Shown here piece after piece: positions 1-6,086 of a stretch of 6,908 nt of DNA (its first letter is position 1; each line of letters begins with the position of its first letter). The notes beneath the pieces are model-generated. The model did no database searches. It was not told the DNA's origin and saw only the letters and a program-made list of their open reading frames with translations. This DNA comes from an uncultured Pseudomonadota bacterium (GTDB taxonomy: Bacteria > Pseudomonadota > Gammaproteobacteria > Burkholderiales > Methylophilaceae): positions 1 to 6,908 of the forward strand of contig CAIOPD010000160.1 in assembly GCA_903860085.1 (NCBI GenBank), written 5' to 3'. The translations under genes were made by a program, and so were the position numbers.

Positions 1-587
1 AGTAATATTAATGCTCGTGATCCAGAATCAGGTATTTTTTCAAATAAACCAGCACCACTAGTAAGACCACTACCAATATTGGTTTGAAATAATGCGTTAC
101 CACCAGTCGCTTGTACTGCTGCAATTACGGCTTTCTTGTTTTCACTTAGCGGTAAAACATACATCGCTGAGTTACTGAAAGTGATCATGCCAAACATGTC
201 TTGCTGGCGTGATTTTACAAAAGACGTAATAAGCCTAGCTGCTGCAACAGATTTGGTTTCACCTACAATATTGTTACCAGCAGCATCGGTGCCGCCAGAG
301 AATGGATCATCCATACTTGCGCTGCGATCTAGCACTAATGCAATCTGTGCACCCACGCCTATACGCTGAACTTTCTGTTCATTTGTATGTGGTGCCGCGA
401 GTCCAGTGATAATAAATACCAAGGTAAGAACCGCTAGCACTTTTAGTAGTAACCCAATTAAATCTGACAGTGGATCTGCGGGCAACATATCTACCCAAGA
501 GTAATGTTTGGCGTGGGCTCGTTGTAGTAGCAGTGGTAAAACCGCCATCGGCAATAGCCAAAGTAACCATGGATGTGAAAATGCCAT
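1..587 (-). CDS. mxaC: MxaC-like membrane-anchored VWA protein (3' part missing)
   Basis: This is the N-terminal 195 residues of a BatA/MxaC-type protein; the rest lies beyond the left edge. Two hydrophobic segments (about residues 7-21 and 43-63) frame a short polar stretch, as in Bat-family proteins, and should anchor it in the inner membrane. A von Willebrand A domain follows from about residue 80. It carries the metal-ion-dependent adhesion motif DRSAS (D87, S89, S91) and the second-site Thr in QTNIGSG (T169), so metal binding looks intact as far as visible. The start at 587 gives the typical short N-terminus before helix 1. Only 3 bp separate it from the mxaA stop and no clear Shine-Dalgarno is visible, so translational coupling is likely. 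In methylotrophs MxaC is an accessory protein of methanol dehydrogenase, thought to act with MxaR, MxaS, MxaA, MxaK and MxaL in enzyme maturation. A generic BatA is the alternative; the mxaA neighbour argues for MxaC. Confidence 0.82.
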   Translation of the reverse strand, partial: MAFSHPWLLWLLPMAVLPLLLQRAHAKHYSWVDMLPADPLSDLIGLLLKVLAVLTLVFIITGLAAPHTNEQKVQRIGVGAQIALVLDRSASMDDPFSGGTDAAGNNIVGETKSVAAARLITSFVKSRQQDMFGMITFSNSAMYVLPLSENKKAVIAAVQATGGNALFQTNIGSGLTSGAGLFEKIPDSGSRALIL

Positions 588-590
588 GAT

Positions 591-1622
591 TTATAAGCCC
601 GGCTTCATTGAAGTTGTGGCTAATTTTTCTGGGATTAAACCACGTTCACAATCGCGACAACGACGTGCGAATTTGATGACCCATAGTTGCGCATTGACGT
701 CAGTATCAAAGCTCGCTGCTGGGTCTAGGTATTTTGGTTCAAAATTGATTCGGCGTGATAAATTAAAGAACTGCTCAAGCTCTAATCTGAGTCCTATAAA
801 ATTAGGTTTTAGCGCTAAGAATTGTTCTAAATTATTGGAAAAAACTGTGAAGTTCGCGGTCGTGCTAAGTCCTGTGTGGACTAGAGCTACACTTTCTTTT
901 AGGCCTTGTGTCGATTTTTCTTGTTTGCGTAATGCGCGATATACTTTAGCAAAAGTGCCACCCATACGAGGTAGCCAGGCTCGCATACCTAAGATGTAGA
1001 GTAAGCCTAAAGTACTGAGAATCAGAAAGCTAAGTGAAAGTTTAAGCCAGTTTTCTTCCTTATCGTTCTTAAGTGGAAGAGGGCCAAGAAATGGGCTCAT
1101 ATTGTTTTCAATTTTAACCTGACCAAAGATTGCAATCGGTGAGATGGCAATATCTACTGTTGGAATTCTAAATTTTACGACATCCTGATTATTCTTTAGG
1201 TTGACTAAGTTTAGGTATTCGGGACCTAAGGCGGCATTTTTGGCTACGATATTATTGGTAAATACTTGGTATGCTAATTTAATGTGATGCGTTGTGCTGT
1301 TGTCATCCACTTTTTTAGTATGTTGAATACTTTTAAGTTCAATGCCGATGACTTGACCTTTGTGTCGCTTTTCGTAGCCGGGAATTGGCAATGAAGTTTC
1401 AATGAGTTTGTATGGGGCTTTAACGGTCAAGATGACTTCACGTTCTATCACGTCACCTACGGTATAACCGACCAATCGCACCGGATCTATACTTTTCATT
1501 GAGACATATTTTGGATTAATATCGGGTAGATTTTGGCTATCAATAGCGTATGCACTTTGCGCAGTTAAAGCGAGTGCGCTAAAGCTAACTAAGATGTAAA
1601 AAAAACGTATAAATTGGGTCAT
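591..1622 (-). CDS. mxaA: MxaA, methanol dehydrogenase maturation protein (calcium insertion)
   Basis: The 343-residue product begins with a signal peptide (hydrophobic residues about 5-20, AYA-like cleavage site near 24-26). A roughly 165-residue domain that should be periplasmic follows. A single membrane helix spans about 194-213 (LSLSFLILSTLGLLYIL) and is followed by a basic stretch, so the last 125 residues should be cytoplasmic. That tail ends with a CRDC motif (C322, C325). MxaA is known genetically from methylotrophs, where mxaA, mxaK and mxaL mutants make methanol dehydrogenase lacking calcium; the biochemical mechanism is unsettled. I identify it by its place between a DUF58 gene and a VWA gene in R-S-A-C order, plus this architecture; the sequence itself has no enzymatic motif I recognise. 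The start lies 4 bp after the mxaS stop and has no strong ribosome site of its own, suggesting coupled translation. Confidence 0.8.
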   Translation of the reverse strand: MTQFIRFFYILVSFSALALTAQSAYAIDSQNLPDINPKYVSMKSIDPVRLVGYTVGDVIEREVILTVKAPYKLIETSLPIPGYEKRHKGQVIGIELKSIQHTKKVDDNSTTHHIKLAYQVFTNNIVAKNAALGPEYLNLVNLKNNQDVVKFRIPTVDIAISPIAIFGQVKIENNMSPFLGPLPLKNDKEENWLKLSLSFLILSTLGLLYILGMRAWLPRMGGTFAKVYRALRKQEKSTQGLKESVALVHTGLSTTANFTVFSNNLEQFLALKPNFIGLRLELEQFFNLSRRINFEPKYLDPAASFDTDVNAQLWVIKFARRCRDCERGLIPEKLATTSMKPGL

Positions 1623-1626
1623 AAAG

Positions 1627-2487
1627 TTAAGCCGCTACAAATTGGAGGAAATATTCTGTGAGTAGGTCCGCATCAAACTCACCTTCAACAAAAAACGGAG
1701 GCATATCAAAGCGCATAAATAGCTCGTAAATTTCATTGCGCCGAGCTTCAAATTTAGCCACAATTTTTTCACGCAATTCCTTGCGTAAGAATAGGGTGCG
1801 TTTTTCACCGGTTTCAGAATCGGCAACGTTAGTTAAACCAAACTCAGGCAGATTCTTATATTCAGCTGAGTCCCAAAGCACAATAGGGACGATATGGTGG
1901 CGTAAAAGGTTATTGAGCGAGGCTTCTAATAAGTCGTTTGGAATATGGAAGTCTGAAATCAAAAAGACCAGTGAACGTTCACGGGGTAAATAGCGATAAA
2001 CCTCCATGATTCCATTACAGTTAACTGGCGCTGGATGGTAGTCTTTTAAGGTCTCAGCCATCGCAATAGCACGGTGTGACTTAAATGATGATGTACTAAT
2101 CCAATCTTCACGTACCACTTCGTCAAAACCAATAAAGCCAAATGGATCATGGTGCTGACTGGCTGATTGTGCAATTGACTCCGCAATCTCTGCTGCCAGT
2201 TTGATTTTACGTTTCTTAGCACCGAAGCTCATGCTGCCAGATAGATCGCAAATTACATAAACTGGTGTAGCACTTTTTTGATTAAATAAACGCACATGCA
2301 CCTGTTCCATCGGGTCGCGTATGGTTTGCCGTATATCAATGCGCCGTGGGTCTGGGTAAGAGAGTAGCGTAGTATGACCGCGAAATTCCATCCCCATGCC
2401 GCGCTGAGTGCTGGTATGGCGCCCTGGGTGGCGTCCACGAGAACGCCAGCCTATGTGGTAGTTGAATGATTTAATTTGTTCAAACAT
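1627..2487 (-). CDS. mxaS: MxaS, DUF58/VWA-like methanol dehydrogenase accessory protein
   Basis: The 286-residue product has no signal peptide or membrane helix and is probably cytoplasmic. An N-terminal region rich in Arg, Gly and His (about 14-40) leads into the DUF58 signature: FRGH (35-38), then PDPRRIDIRQ (45-54). The VWA-like fold follows, with its metal-site motif DLSGS (D81, S83, S85) after a hydrophobic strand (PVYVIC). A later SDF (178-180) at the end of a hydrophobic strand may be a further metal-site element. DUF58 proteins are routinely encoded beside MoxR ATPases and are thought to be their VWA-type partners; in mxa clusters this gene is mxaS. Its exact biochemical job is not established. 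The ATG at 2487 follows a GGATGA site 5 nt upstream. The gap from the mxaR stop is 61 bp and I see no terminator there, so it is probably cotranscribed. Confidence 0.85.
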   Translation of the reverse strand: MFEQIKSFNYHIGWRSRGRHPGRHTSTQRGMGMEFRGHTTLLSYPDPRRIDIRQTIRDPMEQVHVRLFNQKSATPVYVICDLSGSMSFGAKKRKIKLAAEIAESIAQSASQHHDPFGFIGFDEVVREDWISTSSFKSHRAIAMAETLKDYHPAPVNCNGIMEVYRYLPRERSLVFLISDFHIPNDLLEASLNNLLRHHIVPIVLWDSAEYKNLPEFGLTNVADSETGEKRTLFLRKELREKIVAKFEARRNEIYELFMRFDMPPFFVEGEFDADLLTEYFLQFVAA

Positions 2488-2548
2488 TTAAATCATCCGT
2501 TACCAAAGCAGGGTTGGGAAAAATGCGCTAATGAATGGCTTATAAACA

Positions 2549-3565
2549 TTAAGGTGCTGCTACAGCATTCATAATGCCATTTAACATTTCACGTGCAATT
2601 TCAGTGCGACGCATTTCATAGACTGGGCTGAACACCAATCGATGCGCGACTGTGGCGTGGAATACGGCGTGGATATCTTCTGGCAACACCGCAGTGCGTT
2701 CGTTTAACCATGCATTTACCCGCGCTGCACGCAACATCATGCTCATCCCGCGAGGACTGGCACCTGAAAGCACTAAACGATTCATATCTACACCTGATAC
2801 TTTAACGCCATAATCAAGTGGTGCTTTAGTCGCTTTCCATAAATTTAGTGCATATTTTTTCAGTGTGTCGCTAGTATCAACACTATTTTGTAGCACGCTG
2901 GAGAAAGCGTTAAGTTCATCAAATTGAAGGACATCTGGTTTGACGTTGTTAACCAAGGCGTCCACATTATGGAACTTGGTATCAAATACCAAGGCTTCCA
3001 TAATGTCGTTGTCGTTAGGCACTACAATTGGAATTTCCATCATGAAGCGGTCACGTGCCGCTGATGGGATTTCAAAGGTTTCTTCTTTTTCTACTTGGTT
3101 ACGATCTGCAAATACGATCATGTGAGGAAAGTAATGTTCAGTATTAAAGGCAGATAAGCTACGCTCAGCCATGACACGTAATAGCAAAGAGTGGACCTGT
3201 GGGCGTGCGCGGTTAATTTCATTAAAGAAAAATACAGATAAATTCTCGCCAGACATCAATAGTGGGCCAGGACTGACGTGTGGCTTACCATCCTCACCTA
3301 AATAAGTATGATAAACCAAGTCATTTGGCATCAAATCTATTGTGCCTTCAATTCGCTGGTAACCGCCACCAATTCCACGCGTAAATGCACGTAGTAAAGT
3401 GGTTTTCCCGACACCGACATCGCCCTCAAGCAATACATGCCCGCGAGCAAATATAGAAGTGGTAATGAGGCGTATTGGGTTTTGTTGACCCACAACCACT
3501 TTATTTACTTCTGATTCTAAGTTAAGCGCATGGTTGCGCCAATCGGCAAGCTGACGGTCAATCAT
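2549..3565 (-). CDS. mxaR: MxaR, MoxR-family AAA+ ATPase
   Basis: A 338-residue AAA+ ATPase of the MoxR group, numbered from the ATG at 3565. Walker A is GDVGVGKTT (48-56). The Walker B strand reads VFFFNEINR (111-119), with Asn115 where MoxR proteins normally have Asp; the catalytic Glu116 is kept. The sensor-1 region holds N156, and RDRF (171-174) supplies the likely arginine finger R173. The C-terminal lid contains SGASPRGMSMMLRAAR, typical of MoxR. MoxR ATPases are thought to act as chaperones with VWA partners, here probably MxaS and MxaC, in maturation of methanol dehydrogenase. The frame stays open to a GTG at 3658 (369 residues). I prefer the ATG because it has a GGAT site 7 nt upstream, gives the family's usual length, and lies downstream of a good promoter (-10 at 3622-3617) that would exclude the GTG from the message. 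Confidence 0.87.
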   Translation of the reverse strand: MIDRQLADWRNHALNLESEVNKVVVGQQNPIRLITTSIFARGHVLLEGDVGVGKTTLLRAFTRGIGGGYQRIEGTIDLMPNDLVYHTYLGEDGKPHVSPGPLLMSGENLSVFFFNEINRARPQVHSLLLRVMAERSLSAFNTEHYFPHMIVFADRNQVEKEETFEIPSAARDRFMMEIPIVVPNDNDIMEALVFDTKFHNVDALVNNVKPDVLQFDELNAFSSVLQNSVDTSDTLKKYALNLWKATKAPLDYGVKVSGVDMNRLVLSGASPRGMSMMLRAARVNAWLNERTAVLPEDIHAVFHATVAHRLVFSPVYEMRRTEIAREMLNGIMNAVAAP

Positions 3566-3572
3566 ATTTATT

Positions 3573-3576
3573 ATCC
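3573..3576 (-). promoter_or_regulatory. Ribosome binding site deciding the mxaR start
   Basis: GGAT, within CGGATAA on the minus strand, lies 7 nt upstream of the ATG at 3565. A similar ACGGATGA precedes mxaS. No comparable site precedes the in-frame GTG at 3658, so this supports the shorter mxaR. Confidence 0.5.
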
Positions 3577-3616
3577 GTGTCGGTTTTGAAATTGTTAAAA
3601 TGAAGTATTGGGCTAT

Positions 3617-3643
3617 ATTATATGGTTTCTGCTCAGGGGTAAA
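3617..3643 (-). promoter_or_regulatory. Predicted promoter of the mxaRSAC operon
   Basis: Read on the minus strand, a perfect TATAAT (-10, 3622-3617) follows a TTTACC (-35, 3643-3638, 4 of 6 consensus bases) at a short 15-bp spacing. Transcription would start near 3610, leaving a leader of about 45 nt before the mxaR ATG. The exact -10 makes a promoter likely; the short spacer and partial -35 suggest it may need an activator. A 10-bp palindrome overlaps the upstream edge of the -35. Confidence 0.5.
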
Positions 3644-3652
3644 CAGATCTGT
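3643..3652. promoter_or_regulatory. 10-bp palindrome at the mxaR -35, possible operator
   Basis: ACAGATCTGT is a perfect inverted repeat overlapping the first base of the predicted mxaR -35 element and extending upstream of it. The overlapping GTATAC (3651-3656) is a further short palindrome. The position suits a regulator that recruits or blocks polymerase. A 10-bp palindrome in AT-rich intergenic DNA can also arise by chance, and I do not recognise the motif. Confidence 0.3.
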
Positions 3653-3805
3653 ATACACTCAGCATAAAAATTTTGAAATTATGTGTAAATTAACGATAGA
3701 AATATGAATAAAAGTTGGTAAAAGTGAATAAGACTTCCGTTAAAACGGTTTTAAAGCGAAAATAGCGTAAGTTCAATTTAATTTATAAAAAAAGTCATTA
3801 AAATC

Positions 3806-4321
3806 ATGCAAAGACAAAATAGTTTTACCAAAGAAGAATTACTTAAATGTGGCCGTGGTGAGATGTTCGGTGAAGGTAATGCTCAATTGCCATTACCCCC
3901 TATGCTGATGTTTGATCGCATTATTTCGATTACAGAAGATGGTGGTGCGCATGGCGCTGGCCAAATTGTAGCTGAAATGGATATTACCCCTGATTTATGG
4001 TTTTTCGCATGTCATTTTACTGGCGATCCAGTGATGCCAGGCTGTTTAGGTTTAGATGCGATGTGGCAGCTCGTTGGTTTCTTTTTAGGCTGGATGGGTG
4101 GTCCTGGACGTGGTCGTGCATTGGGTGCAGGAGATGTTAAGTTTAGCGGACAAGTGTTGCCGACGCACAAAACCATTACTTATACGATAGATTTAAAACG
4201 CGTTATTATGCGCAAATTAGTTATGGGTATTGCGGACGCGCGTATGGAAGTGGATGGTCGCGTGATTTATGTCGCGCAAGATCTTCGCGTAGGTTTGTTT
4301 ACACGCACAGATAATTTTTAA
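3806..4321 (+). CDS. fabA: 3-hydroxydecanoyl-ACP dehydratase/isomerase FabA
   Basis: A 171-residue hot-dog-fold enzyme, one residue shorter than E. coli FabA. It dehydrates 3-hydroxydecanoyl-ACP and isomerises trans-2- to cis-3-decenoyl-ACP, the branch point into unsaturated fatty acids, in the cytoplasm. The active-site block FFACHFTGDPVMPGCLGLD contains catalytic His70 and Asp84 at the family positions, and KFSGQVLPT follows as in E. coli. The N-terminal FTKEELLKCGRGEMFG also aligns with E. coli, which fixes the start despite the lack of a visible Shine-Dalgarno. fabB follows 47 bp downstream on the same strand, so the two probably form an operon. The high similarity to gammaproteobacterial FabA, and residues specific to FabA rather than FabZ, make the call very secure. 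Confidence 0.97.
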   Translation: MQRQNSFTKEELLKCGRGEMFGEGNAQLPLPPMLMFDRIISITEDGGAHGAGQIVAEMDITPDLWFFACHFTGDPVMPGCLGLDAMWQLVGFFLGWMGGPGRGRALGAGDVKFSGQVLPTHKTITYTIDLKRVIMRKLVMGIADARMEVDGRVIYVAQDLRVGLFTRTDNF

Positions 4322-4354
4322 TACAATAAGCTTAACATGAACATCATTTTTTTT

Positions 4355-4360
4355 AGGAGG
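4355..4360 (+). promoter_or_regulatory. Strong Shine-Dalgarno of fabB
   Basis: AGGAGG sits 8 nt before the fabB ATG, directly after a run of eight T (4347-4354). It is the strongest ribosome site in the window, in contrast with fabA, which has none visible. The T run lacks a stable hairpin in front of it, so I do not read it as a terminator. Confidence 0.75.
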
Positions 4361-4368
4361 GCACGATA

Positions 4369-5601
4369 ATGCGCCGTGTCGTTGTTACTGGAATGGGAAT
4401 TGTTTCTAGCTTAGGAAACAATAAAGCTGAGGTTTTAGATAGCCTGCGTGCGGGTCGTTCTGGCATTACCTATCAGCCAGAATATGCAGAACGTGGTTTG
4501 CGTTCTCATGTGGCTGGATCTATTAAGAATCTAGATATAGAAGCCTTGATTGATCGTAAATTACTTCGCTTTATGGCTAAAGGCCACGCCTACGCATGGC
4601 TAGCTATGCAAGAGGCGATTGCACAAGCTGATTTGCCAGAAGAATTGGTGTCTAATGTTCGTACAGGGCTAATTGTGGGTGCGGGTGGCACTTCAACTGA
4701 AAGTATGTTGGAAGCTACTAATATTCTTGCAGAAAAAGGTATTCGTCGTGTAGGTCCGTATATGGTGACTAAAACCATGTCTAGCGGTGTGGCGGCATGC
4801 TTAGCTACTGGTGCAAAAATCAAAGGAATTAACTACGGTATTAGTTCGGCCTGTTCTACTAGTGCGCATTGCATAGGTGCTGGTGTTGAGCAAATACAAC
4901 TAGGCAAGCAGGATATCGTGTTTGCTGGCGGTGCTGAAGAAGAGCATTGGACCATGTCATTTTTATTCGATGCGATGGGTGCACTTTCAAGTAAATACAA
5001 TGAAACGCCAGAAAAAGCATCTAGGACTTATGATGCTAACCGCGATGGGTTTGTTATTTCTGGTGGCGGCGGCATTGTGGTTTTAGAAGAGTATGAGCAT
5101 GCAAAGGCACGTGGTGCGAATATTATTGCTGAAGTGGTCGGTTATGGCGCAACTTCAGATGGTTACGATATGGTGGCACCAAGCGGTGAGGGCGCAGCAC
5201 GTTGCATGCGTTTAGCGTTAGAGGGTGTGGATGGGCAAGTTGACTATATTAATACCCACGGAACCAGCACTCCTGTTGGAGATACTAAAGAGCTGGAAGC
5301 AATACTTGAAGTGTTTGGCGCTAACGGACGTCAACAAAATCCTGCCATTGCTTCTACTAAATCTCTGTCAGGTCATGCGTTAGGAGCTGCAGGTGTCAAT
5401 GAAGCGATTTACACTATGCTAATGATGCAAAATGACTTTATTGCAGCGTCTGCCAATATTGAGATCCTAGATGAAGCGGCTTCAGGCTTAAATATCGTAC
5501 AGAAACGTATTGATAACGTTAAGGTTGAACTGGCGCTGTCGAATAGCTTTGGTTTTGGCGGTACTAATGCTACCTTGGTATTATCGACTAAAAATATCTA
5601 A
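4369..5601 (+). CDS. fabB: 3-oxoacyl-ACP synthase I FabB
   Basis: A 410-residue thiolase-fold condensing enzyme; E. coli FabB has 406. It elongates acyl-ACP with malonyl-ACP and is specifically needed to extend cis-3-decenoyl-ACP, made by FabA, toward long unsaturated chains. The catalytic triad is complete: Cys162 in SSACSTSAH, His297 in NTHGTSTPVGD, and His336 in KSLSGHALGA, with the conserved Lys331. The C-terminal NSFGFGGTNATL is the standard thiolase-fold ending. The stretch EQIQLGKQDIVFAGG (174-188) matches E. coli FabB and separates it from FabF. Partner with fabA upstream; together they provide the oxygen-independent route to unsaturated membrane lipids. The start is fixed by the AGGAGG 8 nt upstream and the conserved RRVVVTGMG N-terminus. 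No defect is visible. Confidence 0.96.
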   Translation: MRRVVVTGMGIVSSLGNNKAEVLDSLRAGRSGITYQPEYAERGLRSHVAGSIKNLDIEALIDRKLLRFMAKGHAYAWLAMQEAIAQADLPEELVSNVRTGLIVGAGGTSTESMLEATNILAEKGIRRVGPYMVTKTMSSGVAACLATGAKIKGINYGISSACSTSAHCIGAGVEQIQLGKQDIVFAGGAEEEHWTMSFLFDAMGALSSKYNETPEKASRTYDANRDGFVISGGGGIVVLEEYEHAKARGANIIAEVVGYGATSDGYDMVAPSGEGAARCMRLALEGVDGQVDYINTHGTSTPVGDTKELEAILEVFGANGRQQNPAIASTKSLSGHALGAAGVNEAIYTMLMMQNDFIAASANIEILDEAASGLNIVQKRIDNVKVELALSNSFGFGGTNATLVLSTKNI

Positions 5602-5625
5602 TCTAGCATTTAAGTCGATTTAAGT

Positions 5626-5671
5626 TGCGGCCTTATAACTCGGTACTTGTGACTAGAGTAGTAGGGCCGCA
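5626..5671. repeat. Inverted repeat at the convergent fabB / Mth938 ends
   Basis: TGCGGCC (5626-5632) pairs perfectly with GGCCGCA (5665-5671) across a 32-nt loop. The left arm is 24 bp after the fabB stop; the right arm is within the last codons of the convergent gene. It might help end transcription in both directions, but the loop is long and no T run follows either arm, so it is not a classical intrinsic terminator. No better terminator is visible in this 51-bp gap. Confidence 0.25.
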
Positions 5672-6021
5672 GCTACGTTACGACCTTCCGTCATCAAAAT
5701 ATTATAGGTTCTGCAGGCGGCATGTGTGGTCATGCACTCCAAACTAATGCCTGCTTTAGTAAGGGATAAAGTTAGTTTTGGGTGTATAAATTGATGGCGT
5801 GCACCCGTACCTAATAGCACGACATCTGGCTTAAAAATAATAATTTGTTCAATATGGGCGCTGGTAATAGATTCAAAATTAGGAGCATCCCAGTCAGATA
5901 AAAGCTGACTAGGCAGTAGAATTAAATTGTGAATAAAGCGTTGGCGATTGATTTCTACCCAACCATTGTCGTAGCCCGTAATTAAATAGTGGCCGTCTGC
6001 ATTTTCAAGATGAAGTTTCAT
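5653..6021 (-). CDS. Mth938-like domain protein (DUF498 family), function unknown
   Basis: A 122-residue soluble protein, the usual length for single-domain members of the Mth938/Xcc981 family, related to the mitochondrial complex I assembly factor NDUFAF3. Family landmarks are VVLLGTGARHQFIHP (67-81) and, near the end, GISLECMTTHAACRTYN (91-107) followed by EGRNVAAALL. There is no signal peptide and no recognised catalytic motif; the bacterial role is unknown. Here it is divergent from an alaA-like aminotransferase gene, a neighbourhood I recall from other betaproteobacteria. The ATG at 6021 is chosen because the conserved N-terminus is complete from it. A Shine-Dalgarno is not evident, and a TAGAAT -10 box ends only 6 nt before the ATG, so the message may start at or very near the start codon. 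Confidence 0.87.
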   Translation of the reverse strand: MKLHLENADGHYLITGYDNGWVEINRQRFIHNLILLPSQLLSDWDAPNFESITSAHIEQIIIFKPDVVLLGTGARHQFIHPKLTLSLTKAGISLECMTTHAACRTYNILMTEGRNVAAALLL

Positions 6022-6027
6022 GCAAAT

Positions 6028-6055
6028 ATTCTAACCAATTTGTTGCTAGAGTAAA
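6028..6055 (-). promoter_or_regulatory. Predicted promoter of the Mth938-like gene, possibly leaderless
   Basis: On the minus strand TTTACT (-35, 6055-6050, 4 of 6) and TAGAAT (-10, 6033-6028, 5 of 6) are separated by 16 bp. The -10 ends 6 nt before the ATG at 6021, so the normal start distance of about 7 nt would place the first transcribed base on the A of the start codon. Confidence 0.38.
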
Positions 6056-6086
6056 CAATTATTGGATGATATTGCTGGTTTTGTAT

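Larger units (their letters stand above)
3566..3805. other. Divergent intergenic region between mxaR and fabA
   Basis: This 240-bp AT-rich stretch must hold promoters for both directions. The mxaR promoter is in its left half. For fabA the best candidate I see is TTGAAA (3673-3678) and TAGAAA (3697-3702) with an 18-bp spacer, which is weak and would give a leader of nearly 100 nt. Between it and fabA lies a small inverted repeat, CCGTT-AA-AACGG (3737-3748). No Shine-Dalgarno is visible before the fabA ATG, which follows an A-rich run. No coding region is apparent apart from the unlikely upstream extension of mxaR. Confidence 0.5.

Noticed and set aside
508..999. Open frame of 163 codons on the plus strand opposite mxaA and mxaC
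   Set aside because: It is antisense to two well-supported genes, spans their junction, and its translation is rich in Ser, Arg and Lys with no recognisable domain. Reverse-strand shadow.
1..3565. A novel MoxR-VWA defence or stress system of the generic Bat type
   Set aside because: The presence of MxaA and the R-S-A-C order fit the methanol dehydrogenase accessory cluster, with no nuclease, toxin or mobile gene nearby.
3566..3658. 31-residue N-terminal extension of MxaR from a GTG at 3658
   Set aside because: No ribosome site at the GTG, no MoxR-like sequence in the extension, and a good -10 promoter lies within it. The ATG at 3565 is better.
4347..4354. Run of eight T between fabA and fabB as an intrinsic terminator
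   Set aside because: No GC-rich hairpin precedes it; the preceding 25 bases form no stable stem, and the run merges into the fabB ribosome site.
5608..5625. Two copies of ATTTAAGT 10 bp apart after fabB
   Set aside because: Short AT-rich direct repeat in a small intergenic gap, expected by chance and with no linked feature.
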